Part shown: positions 1 to 6,139 of the stretch, piece by piece
How the letters are laid out: the number at the start of each line of letters is the position of its first letter
Position numbering within the stretch: the stretch's first letter is position 1
Assembly: GCA_005879815.1 (NCBI GenBank)
Contig: VBKA01000057.1
Coordinates: forward strand, 1-7,391
Direction of reading: 5' to 3'
Length of the DNA: 7,391 bases
Source: Chloroflexota bacterium
Lineage (GTDB): Bacteria; Chloroflexota; Limnocylindria; QHBO01
Position numbers and translations under genes: made by a program
The notes under the pieces: model-generated
Database searches by the model: none
The model's input: only the letters and a program-made list of their open reading frames with translations
What the model was told of the DNA's origin: nothing

Positions 1-639
1 ACCCGCTTCATCGTGGGTGATGCGGTGTCCCTGGAGCAGGTCCACGAGCGGCCGACTATCGAGCGCGTCGTCGACTCGCTGCGCCGCATCCACGAGGGTC
101 CGGCGATCCCCGGCCTCTTCGTCCCGTTCCGCATCGTGGAGGCCTACCGTGCGCTCGCCGTCTCGCACGGCGTGCCCATTCCCGCCGCCTGGGATCGGGC
201 GCACGAGGCTTCGCGCCGCATCGAGCGCGCCTTCCTCGAGGCACCCATGGAGCTGCGGCCGTGCCACAACGACCTGCTCAACGCCAACTTCATCGATGAC
301 GGGCAACGGATCCGGATCGTGGATTGGGAATACGCGGGGATGGGCGACCCGTTCTTCGATCTGGGCAACTTCAGCGTCAACCACGAGCTGTCTGCGGAGG
401 AGGATGCGTGGCTGATCGAGGCCTATGACGGCGAGGTTCGCGGGCCCCGCCTGGCGCGGCTGACCCTCATGCGCGTAGTGAGTGACTTTCGCGAGGCGAT
501 GTGGGGTGTCCTGCAGCAGGCGATCAGCACCCTGGACGTCGACTTCGTGGCCTACGCGGACGAGCACTTTGAGCGGCTCTTGCGAAACGCCGAGGGGCCG
601 GACTTCGAGCGGCGCCTGGGCGAGGCTGCGAGTGCCTGA
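1..639 (+). CDS. Choline/ethanolamine/thiamine-kinase-like phosphotransferase, 5'-truncated by the window edge
   Basis: This is the C-terminal 212 residues of an aminoglycoside-phosphotransferase-fold small-molecule kinase. The frame is open back to base 1 (it begins Thr-Arg-Phe-Ile), so the N-lobe with its ATP-binding loop and the true start lie outside the window. Visible residue 89 begins the catalytic loop HNDLLNANF: Asp91 is the expected catalytic base and Asn96 a magnesium ligand. Residues 108-111 (DWEY, then AGMGDPFFDLGNF) supply the second metal-binding Asp and the segment typical of the LicA/choline kinase branch. The family phosphorylates the hydroxyl of choline, ethanolamine, thiamine or similar alcohols in the cytoplasm. 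The overlap with the downstream flavoenzyme, which resembles enzymes of choline-derived methylglycines, favours a methylated amino-alcohol substrate, but that is inference. An N-acyl or aminoglycoside substrate cannot be excluded. Family call is firm; substrate is open. Confidence 0.9.
   Translation, partial: TRFIVGDAVSLEQVHERPTIERVVDSLRRIHEGPAIPGLFVPFRIVEAYRALAVSHGVPIPAAWDRAHEASRRIERAFLEAPMELRPCHNDLLNANFIDDGQRIRIVDWEYAGMGDPFFDLGNFSVNHELSAEEDAWLIEAYDGEVRGPRLARLTLMRVVSDFREAMWGVLQQAISTLDVDFVAYADEHFERLLRNAEGPDFERRLGEAASA
622..625 (+). promoter_or_regulatory. Ribosome binding site that fixes the GTG start of the flavoenzyme
   Basis: GAGG lies six bases before GTG 632-634, inside the last codons of the phosphotransferase. 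It supports starting the flavoenzyme at 632 rather than at the upstream in-frame ATG at 482, which would add about 50 residues with no family resemblance, read from inside the upstream gene. Confidence 0.55.
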
Positions 640-3073
640 GCCCGGCGCGGTTCCCAGCCAAGCTCGGGTCGTGATCATCGGCGGCGGCGTGGGAGGCGCG
701 GCGATCGCGTATCACCTGACCCTGCTGGGCTGGACCGATGTGGCGCTCCTCGATCGGTCCGATCTCACGAGCGGCTCGACCTTCCACTCCGCGGGACTGG
801 TCGGCCAGCTGCGCTCGAGCCCGACCCTCACCCGGATGATGGTCGACAGCGTCTCGACCTACCGACAGCTTGCCGGGGAGACCGATGTCGACCCGGGCTG
901 GCAGGAGGTCGGCTCGCTGCGCCTGGCCTCATCGCCGGAACGCCTCGAGGAGCTGCGGCGCCAGGCAGGGTGGGCCAAGACCCACGGCCTGCCGATGGAG
1001 CTGATCAGCGCACAAGAGGCGCAAACCCGGTTCCCGCTGATGAGCACCGACGGTGTGCTGGGCGCCGCCTGGCTGCCGACCGATGGATGGCTCGACCCGA
1101 GCGGCCTGACGCGGGCCATGGCGGCCGGTGCGCGCCGGGGGGGAGCCACGATCCTGCCGCATGTGCGCGTCACCGGGCTGCGCCTCGAGCGTGGCCACGT
1201 CACCGGGGTCGAGACCGATCGAGGCGCGATCCAGGCCGAGGTCGTGGTTAATGCCGCGGGGATGGCAGCGCCGGAAGTGGGTCGCATGGCCGGCGTCACC
1301 ATCCCGATCGTGCCGATGGCGCACCAGTACCTCGTCACCGAGCCCGTGGCCGGCGTCACCCCTGAGCTTCCCCAGCTGCGCGACCCGGACAACCTCGTTT
1401 ATTTCCGGCCGGAGGTCCGCGGCCTGGTGATGGGCGGCTACGAGCGCAACCCGGCGCCCTGGGCGCTGGACGGCATCCCGCCGGACTTCAACGGGAAGCT
1501 GCTGCCTCCCGACTGGCCGCGCTTCGAGGAGATCTCGGCGGGTGCAGTGCGGCGCGTGCCGGTCATGGCCGATGCCGGCGTCAAGCAGCTGATCAACGGC
1601 CCTGAGGCGTTCACGCCGGACAATGAGTTCATCCTGGGCGAGTCGGAGGTGCGCGGATTCTTCGTCGCCGCGGGCTTTTCCGCGCACGGGATCGCCGGCG
1701 CCGGCGGCCTGGGGCGCCAGATGGCGCACTGGATCGTCGACGGCGAGCCGCAGCTCGACCTGTGGACCATGGACATCCGGCGCTTTGGTGCGCAATACCG
1801 CTCGCGTGCCTACACCCTGGCCCGGACGACCGAGGTGTACGCCACCTACTACGACATCCACTACCCGAACGAGGAGCGCCAGGCGGGGCGCCCACTCCGC
1901 CTCTCACCCACATACCCGCGCCTGACGGCGCTGGATTGCGCCTTTGGCGAGAAGGCCGGGTGGGAGCGGCCCAACTGGTTCGAGTCGAACGCCGCCGCCG
2001 GCGAACCGAGCCTCCGACCCCGCGGCTGGGCGGGCGAGCATTGGTCTCCGGCGATCGGCGCCGAGAGCCTTGCGACGCGCAGGACTGCGGCGCTCTTCGA
2101 CGAGACAAGCTTCGGGAAGATCGAGGTGAGCGGGCCGGGAGCGCTCGGCTTCCTGCAGTGGCTGTGCGCCAACGACGTGGACCGCGCCATCGGTCGCATT
2201 ACGTACACGCACATGCTTAATCAGCGCGGCGGGATCGAGTGCGACTTCACGGTGACCCGCCTCGCGGAGGATCGGTTCTTCATCGTCACCGGCACCGCCT
2301 TCGGCAACCACGACCTGGGCTGGATCCGTCGCCATGCGCCCGACGATGGGTCGGTGACGGTTCGCGACGTGACCTCGTCGCGCGCCTGCATCGGCCTCTG
2401 GGGACCGATGGCCCGCGACATCCTGGCCAGCACCACCACCGACGACGTCAGCAACGAGGCCTTCCCGTACCTGACCTGCCGCGAGATCAGCGTGGGGAAC
2501 GTGCCGGTCACTGCGTTGCGCGTGACCTACGTAGGCGAGCTGGGCTGGGAGTTCTACTGCCCGATGGAGTACGGGCTCCTGCTCTGGGACACCCTATGGG
2601 CCGCCGGCAGCCCGATGGGCATGTTGGCGGGCGGCTACCGGGCGATCGACAGCCTGCGGCTGGAGAAGGGATATCGCGTCTGGTCCACTGACATCACCCC
2701 CGAGGTGACACCGTTCGAGGCGGGACTCGGGTTCGCGGTGCGCATGAACAAACCGAGCGAGTTCCTGGGTCGTGAGGCCCTGCTGCGAGCAAGGGAGCCG
2801 TCTGGGTCGCGTCTGGCGTGCCTGGTGCTCGACGATCCGCGCTCGGTGGCGCTCGGGAATGAGCCGGTGCGAGTCGGTGACGAGATCGTGGGCCGTGTGA
2901 CGTCGGGTGGCTACGGCTTCGCGATCGAGCGCAGCATCGCGTATGCGCTGATGCCGGCTGAAGCGGCGCAGATCGGCGTCCGCGGGGAGGTGGAGGTGTT
3001 CGGCGAATGGGTGCCGTGCACCGTCAGCGCGGAACCGCTGTACGACCCGGAGGGCGCGCGCCTCAAGAGCTGA
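632..3073 (+). CDS. FAD-dependent dehydrogenase fused to a GcvT-type aminomethyltransferase (dimethylglycine/sarcosine dehydrogenase-like)
   Basis: The predicted product is 813 residues, the usual length for this family. Residues 12-370 form a DAO-type flavin domain with the dinucleotide-binding motif VVIIGGGVGGAAIAYHL (13-29). Residues 47-56 (SGSTFHSAGL) place His52 where dimethylglycine and sarcosine dehydrogenases attach FAD covalently. A middle oxidoreductase segment (about 375-430) leads to GEKAGWERPNWF (439-450), a hallmark of the family. Residues about 455-710 are a GcvT-like folate-binding domain with MLNQRGGIECDFTV, where Asp538 matches the conserved folate-site aspartate. A GcvT C-terminal barrel ends the protein (about 720-805, including TSGGYGF). 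Known relatives oxidise an N-methyl group of a glycine derivative and pass the one-carbon unit to tetrahydrofolate as 5,10-methylene-THF. The GTG start overlaps the upstream kinase by 8 bases, implying translational coupling. The exact substrate (dimethylglycine, sarcosine or another N-methyl amine) cannot be read from sequence. A PDPR-like non-catalytic role is unlikely because the flavin His is present. Confidence 0.93.
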   Translation: MPEPGAVPSQARVVIIGGGVGGAAIAYHLTLLGWTDVALLDRSDLTSGSTFHSAGLVGQLRSSPTLTRMMVDSVSTYRQLAGETDVDPGWQEVGSLRLASSPERLEELRRQAGWAKTHGLPMELISAQEAQTRFPLMSTDGVLGAAWLPTDGWLDPSGLTRAMAAGARRGGATILPHVRVTGLRLERGHVTGVETDRGAIQAEVVVNAAGMAAPEVGRMAGVTIPIVPMAHQYLVTEPVAGVTPELPQLRDPDNLVYFRPEVRGLVMGGYERNPAPWALDGIPPDFNGKLLPPDWPRFEEISAGAVRRVPVMADAGVKQLINGPEAFTPDNEFILGESEVRGFFVAAGFSAHGIAGAGGLGRQMAHWIVDGEPQLDLWTMDIRRFGAQYRSRAYTLARTTEVYATYYDIHYPNEERQAGRPLRLSPTYPRLTALDCAFGEKAGWERPNWFESNAAAGEPSLRPRGWAGEHWSPAIGAESLATRRTAALFDETSFGKIEVSGPGALGFLQWLCANDVDRAIGRITYTHMLNQRGGIECDFTVTRLAEDRFFIVTGTAFGNHDLGWIRRHAPDDGSVTVRDVTSSRACIGLWGPMARDILASTTTDDVSNEAFPYLTCREISVGNVPVTALRVTYVGELGWEFYCPMEYGLLLWDTLWAAGSPMGMLAGGYRAIDSLRLEKGYRVWSTDITPEVTPFEAGLGFAVRMNKPSEFLGREALLRAREPSGSRLACLVLDDPRSVALGNEPVRVGDEIVGRVTSGGYGFAIERSIAYALMPAEAAQIGVRGEVEVFGEWVPCTVSAEPLYDPEGARLKS

Positions 3074-3091
3074 CGGGCTCGGGGCGGCCTG

Positions 3092-3670
3092 TCAGGCGGA
3101 GTCTCGGAGATCTAGGGACGGCGGGGCAGCCTCCGACGGCGCAACGCTGAAGAAGGCGCGAGGTCGCCACCCGAACAGGGGCGCGATGAGGCCGGCAGGC
3201 ATCTGGGCGATGGTGGTGTTGTAGCGAAAGATCGCGTCGTTGTAGAGCTCGCGGCGGGTGGCGATGACGTCCTCCAGGCGTGCGATCTCCTGCTGCAGCG
3301 CCATGACGTTCGCCGCGGAGCGCAGCTCGGGGTAGCGTTCGACAACCGCCAGCAGGCGCTGGACGGCGGCCGTCGTGGCCTCGGACGTCGCGGCCTGCTG
3401 CGGGACGGGAGCCTCGGGCTGATAGGCGGCCCGAAGCCGGGTGACGTCTTCCAGCACGTCGCGTTCGAAGGCCATCACACCGCGCACCGCGGACACCAGG
3501 TTCGGGAGCTCATCGTGCCGTTGCTTCAGCGCGACGTCGATGTTGGCCCAGCCACGATCCGCGAGCTGTGCCAGCTTGACGACCGCGTTGTACGAGACGT
3601 AGGCAAGAAAGCCGATCAGGCCGAGGGCAATGATGACGGCGAAGACCGCGGCTGCCTGCGCGGGGGTCAT
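3092..3670 (-). CDS. lemA: LemA family membrane protein
   Basis: The product is 192 residues, normal for LemA. A short N-terminal segment leads into one transmembrane helix (about residues 7-26). After it comes the LemA signature: Tyr27-Asn28, then GWANIDVALKQRHDELPNLV (40-59), the family's ID-x-x-L-x-x-R-x-D-x-x-PNLV motif. The helical-bundle end shows RRELYNDAIFRYNTTI and a Pro-Ala-Gly-Leu-Ile-Ala segment before a Phe-rich tail, all as in the family. An Ala/Pro/Gln stretch near residue 90 interrupts the bundle. LemA proteins are anchored by the N-terminal helix with the helical bundle on one side of the membrane; their biochemical role is not settled. The ATG overlaps the stop of the GIDE gene (ATGA, 3667-3670) and GAGGG lies nine bases before it, so the two are very likely co-translated. 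Its stop is 18 bases from the convergent flavoenzyme stop. Family assignment is secure. Confidence 0.94.
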   Translation of the reverse strand: MTPAQAAAVFAVIIALGLIGFLAYVSYNAVVKLAQLADRGWANIDVALKQRHDELPNLVSAVRGVMAFERDVLEDVTRLRAAYQPEAPVPQQAATSEATTAAVQRLLAVVERYPELRSAANVMALQQEIARLEDVIATRRELYNDAIFRYNTTIAQMPAGLIAPLFGWRPRAFFSVAPSEAAPPSLDLRDSA

Positions 3671-4620
3671 GCCAACCAGCCCTCGATGGTCAGCGCGAAA
3701 AGCACGGCACCCACGATGGCCAGCACCGCTCCGGTCAGGCCGACGAGGAACTCCCAGTTGTCGAGCGATGCGGCACTGGCCGGGTCGCCCTCCGCTATCA
3801 CGAGATCGGAACCCGGTACGGCGGCGAGCACGAGGGTCTCCGGCGTCGGTGCGAAGCTGGCCACCGCGGATTCATCCGGCCCGATTCCCGCGGCAGGTCG
3901 CGTTGTGCGCTCAGCCGAGAGGGCCTCGTCACGAGCAGCTGGCAAGCGAGGGTAGACGGCCGGCGCCGGGACCCCTGGATCGAGGGTCGGTATCGTTTCC
4001 GGCCGTCCGAGCGCAAAGCCGGGGATGCCCAGGTTCCCGTAGCGTTTGCGAGGGTCCGGCTCCAGTTGGCCCGCGGCCCGCGCCGCCTCGAGGTCGGCGG
4101 CGACCACGGGGTCGTCCATCGCCAGCCACTCCGCCGATCCCGGATCCTGGAGCTGGCCGAAGGGGACGGCGCTGCCCACGATGGTCACCTGATCGCCGTC
4201 TTCGACGCGCGCCTCAGGTTGCGTGTCCCGCATGCGCACGTCCCACTGCGCCGAATGAGGCAGCACATGGATGCGGCCGGAGTCGTCCCGCACGTCGAAC
4301 TCGATCGAGCGCTCGACTGTCCCGGAGGACTCGTCGTCGCGGTCCCCATCACGCCTCTGTGGCTCCGCGCGGTAGTAGACACACGGAAAGCCGTAGTAGG
4401 ACTCGATGGTGAGGGGTGCCTCGACCGTCCCCGTCACCCGCACGAGCCCAGCACTCAGGCTGGCGATCTGCGACGTGCCCACGGAGCTGAGGTTGCCGCC
4501 GCGGAGGTATGACCGCAGGCCGCGGAAGAGGAGCTGCAGGCCACCGACCACCGCGAGGAAGGCCACCACGAACTGCAGTTCGCGAAGCAGCCCGGGATCG
4601 ATGGTCATGGTCCGCGGCAT
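3667..4620 (-). CDS. GIDE/BAM-domain (MUL1-like, no RING) two-helix membrane protein
   Basis: The predicted product is 317 residues from ATG 4620, or 313 from the in-frame ATG at 4608; neither has a clear ribosome site, so the start is uncertain by four residues. A further in-frame ATG at 4698 would run past the start of the divergent gene and is unlikely. One transmembrane helix lies at about 15-32. Next comes the GIDE/BAM domain: GLVRVTGTVEA (58-68), then SYYGFPCVYYR (74-84), then a beta-rich part with Gly-Asp-Gln-Val. The domain is known from the region of mitochondrial E3 ligase MUL1 between its two membrane helices; this protein lacks a RING. A Pro/Ala-rich linker (about 190-260) leads to a second helix (about 292-314) and a very short tail. 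Its function in bacteria is not established. Its stop overlaps the lemA start, suggesting the two products act together at the membrane. Confidence 0.82.
   Translation of the reverse strand: MPRTMTIDPGLLRELQFVVAFLAVVGGLQLLFRGLRSYLRGGNLSSVGTSQIASLSAGLVRVTGTVEAPLTIESYYGFPCVYYRAEPQRRDGDRDDESSGTVERSIEFDVRDDSGRIHVLPHSAQWDVRMRDTQPEARVEDGDQVTIVGSAVPFGQLQDPGSAEWLAMDDPVVAADLEAARAAGQLEPDPRKRYGNLGIPGFALGRPETIPTLDPGVPAPAVYPRLPAARDEALSAERTTRPAAGIGPDESAVASFAPTPETLVLAAVPGSDLVIAEGDPASAASLDNWEFLVGLTGAVLAIVGAVLFALTIEGWLA
3680..3684 (-). promoter_or_regulatory. Ribosome binding site of lemA inside the GIDE coding region
   Basis: On the minus strand GAGGG precedes the lemA ATG (3670-3668) by nine bases and lies within the last codons of the upstream gene, consistent with coupled translation through the ATGA junction. 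Confidence 0.45.
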
Positions 4621-4685
4621 TGTGCCGGACCGATGCACTCGGCTCCATTGATGCGCGCAGGCTGGATCGGTACGATCGGGGCTCC
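4621..4685. promoter_or_regulatory. Divergent spacer with a rightward sigma70-like promoter
   Basis: These 65 bases separate the leftward GIDE-lemA pair from the rightward DUF2461-TMEM175 pair. On the plus strand TTGATG (4648-4653) and TACGAT (4671-4676) are 17 bases apart, each matching four of six consensus positions. Transcription would begin around 4683-4686, at or just before ATG 4686, so the message would be leaderless or nearly so. GGGG at 4678-4681 is a poor, too-close ribosome site. I see no equally good hexamer pair for the leftward genes. Confidence 0.45.
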
Positions 4686-5363
4686 ATGACCGAGCCAAGC
4701 GCCTTCTCCGGGTTCTCTGCTGAAGGGCTCCAGTTCCTGCGCGATCTCGCGGCGAACAACGACCGCGCCTGGTTCCAGCCGCGAAAGGCCGATTACGAGC
4801 GCCTGATCAAGGAGCCGCTCGAGGAGCTCTGCGCCGCCCTCGGCGACCGGTTCGCGCGGCTCGATGTTCCGCTCGAGGCGGACCCTGTCCGCTCGCCCTT
4901 CCGCATCTATCGGGACGTTCGCTTCTCCAAGGACAAGTCCCCGTACAAGACCTACGTCAGCGCCAGCTTCCCGTGGATCGGCGAGGGGCGAGGCGTGGGC
5001 GGCTACTTCTCGCTGCATCCGGGTGAGGCGTACGTGGGCGGCGGCATGTGGCACCCCGAGCCGGCCCGGCTGGCCGCGTGGCGTTCCACGGTGTCGGACC
5101 GCCCGCGAGCGGTGCACGCGGCTCTCCGCGACGCCGCATTCGTGGCCACCTTCGGCGAGGTTGAAGGCGAACGGCTCAAGCGCGTGCCCAGCGGATTTCC
5201 TGCCGACCACCCAGATGCCGAGCTCCTGAAGCTCAAGGACGTGACCTTCGGTCGGCATTTGACCGATGGCGAGGTGACCTCTCCGGAGCTTCCGGACACG
5301 CTTGCCGCCGCCCTCGCGGCTGGCCTGCCCCTGCTGCGCCTGCTGGCGAATCTCTCGGCCTGA
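4686..5363 (+). CDS. DUF2461 (TIGR02453-type) protein of unknown function
   Basis: The 225-residue product matches the DUF2461 family along its whole length. The N terminus has the FSGFSAEGLQFLRDL and NNDRAWF motif (24-30). The central signature FRIYRDVRFSKDKSPYKT spans 72-89, followed by the Gly-rich YFSLHPGEAYVGGGMW (107-122). The C-terminal block VPSGFPADHPDAELLKLK (167-184) is also typical. No signal peptide or membrane helix is visible, so it is likely cytoplasmic. The family is widespread in bacteria and fungi, but I know of no established activity; the strongly conserved Arg-Tyr-Arg-Asp and Lys-Asp-Lys residues hint at a binding or catalytic site, which is speculation. The start at 4686 fits the family's usual N terminus. 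It is probably transcribed from the hexamers in the spacer just upstream and continues 28 bases later into the TMEM175 gene. Confidence 0.92.
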   Translation: MTEPSAFSGFSAEGLQFLRDLAANNDRAWFQPRKADYERLIKEPLEELCAALGDRFARLDVPLEADPVRSPFRIYRDVRFSKDKSPYKTYVSASFPWIGEGRGVGGYFSLHPGEAYVGGGMWHPEPARLAAWRSTVSDRPRAVHAALRDAAFVATFGEVEGERLKRVPSGFPADHPDAELLKLKDVTFGRHLTDGEVTSPELPDTLAAALAAGLPLLRLLANLSA

Positions 5364-5391
5364 TCAGAGCTCCGGATCCGATCACCCGCTG

Positions 5392-6075
5392 ATGACCGCC
5401 CCGCTCGATTCTCGTGCCCTCGCGCCCGATCTTCCGGATCAGGAAACGCGGCTCTCTCAGACGAGCAGAGTCGAAGCCTTCAGTGATGGGGTGATGGCGA
5501 TCGCGATCACGCTCCTGGTGCTCGATCTCAAGGTCCCATCCGATGCGGAGGCGCGTGATGCGGGCAGCCTCATTGCCGCCCTGGCGCGGCACTGGCCTTC
5601 CTATCTGGCCTACCTCGCCGCCTTCCTGACCATCGGCATCATCTGGCTCAACCATCGGGCTTTCGTCGACAAGATCCGGCGCTTCGACAACCGCCTGCAC
5701 TGGCTCAACCTGGCGCTCCTGCTCGGAGTCGCCACCCTGCCCTTCCCGACCGCGCTGCTGGCCGCCTACCTGGCCGAGGGAGGACCGCCTGCCGCGACCG
5801 CGGCGGTGGTGTACGGCCTCCTCTCCGTCGCGACCGCGCTGCCCTGGACACTGATGTGGCGCCACATCGTCCGCCATCCCGAGCTGCTCGAGCCGCCGTA
5901 TGACGGGATTCACGCTCGCGCCGAGCTGCGGCGAGCATCCATTGGGCCGCTCATCTACGTGCTCGCCGTGCCACTCGCCCTGTTCTTGCCGCTCGCCGCG
6001 CTGCTCTTCTACATCGGGATCGCGGTGCTCTACGCGCTCACTAGCCAGGGAGCGCAACTCGGCTCGTTGAACTGA
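5392..6075 (+). CDS. TMEM175 family (DUF1211) potassium-channel-like integral membrane protein
   Basis: The product is 227 residues, the size of a bacterial single-repeat TMEM175 subunit. Residues 26-33 carry the diagnostic RVEAFSDG motif at the start of the first helix, followed by VMAIAITLLVLDL, the pore-lining segment in characterised homologues. Further family features are WLNHRAF after helix 2 and LHWLNLALLLGVATLPF in helix 3. About six hydrophobic helices are evident in all. Bacterial members form tetrameric potassium channels in the cytoplasmic membrane without the classical TVGYG filter, and none is seen here. The first 25 residues are hydrophilic and poorly conserved, so a slightly different start is possible; no clear ribosome site precedes ATG 5392. 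It lies 28 bases after the DUF2461 gene on the same strand, so the two probably share a transcript. Channel activity is inferred from the family. Confidence 0.92.
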   Translation: MTAPLDSRALAPDLPDQETRLSQTSRVEAFSDGVMAIAITLLVLDLKVPSDAEARDAGSLIAALARHWPSYLAYLAAFLTIGIIWLNHRAFVDKIRRFDNRLHWLNLALLLGVATLPFPTALLAAYLAEGGPPAATAAVVYGLLSVATALPWTLMWRHIVRHPELLEPPYDGIHARAELRRASIGPLIYVLAVPLALFLPLAALLFYIGIAVLYALTSQGAQLGSLN

Positions 6076-6083
6076 CAACATGG

Positions 6084-6117
6084 GAGAGGGACCTCCGCCG
6101 GAGCGAAGGTCCCTCTC
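6084..6117. terminator. Perfect 11-base-pair hairpin between convergent genes, possible bidirectional terminator
   Basis: GAGAGGGACCT (6084-6094) is the exact reverse complement of AGGTCCCTCTC (6107-6117), with a 12-base loop. It lies 8 bases after the TMEM175 stop and 22 bases beyond the end of the leftward surface-protein gene, so it could stop transcription from both sides. There is no T-run on either flank. It is therefore not a canonical intrinsic terminator and may act as a stem-loop barrier or 3'-end stabiliser. The loop side also allows a small competing CTCC/GGAG stem (6093-6103). Confidence 0.6.
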
Positions 6118-6139
6118 GAAGGTGCGTGGTCGCGGCTGT

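Noticed and set aside
482..631. N-terminal extension of the flavoenzyme to ATG 482
   Set aside because: The extra 50 residues are Arg/Ser-rich, overlap the kinase gene and precede the point where the family's N terminus begins; GTG 632 has a ribosome site.
1137..1143. Run of seven G in the flavoenzyme gene, a possible slippage or phase-variation site
   Set aside because: The reading frame and family similarity continue without a break across it, and one seven-base run in GC-rich DNA is not evidence of switching.
929..1861. Long open frame on the minus strand (310 codons) inside the flavoenzyme gene
   Set aside because: It is antisense to a clear family match, and its translation shows no recognisable motif. 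Long antisense frames are expected in high-GC coding DNA.
3087..3097. Small palindrome GCCTGTCAGGC at the lemA stop, considered as a terminator
   Set aside because: The stem is only four pairs with a three-base loop and no T-run on either side.
3630..4412. 260-codon plus-strand frame across the GIDE-lemA junction
   Set aside because: It is Arg/Pro-rich shadow coding opposite two real genes, with no ribosome site or motif.
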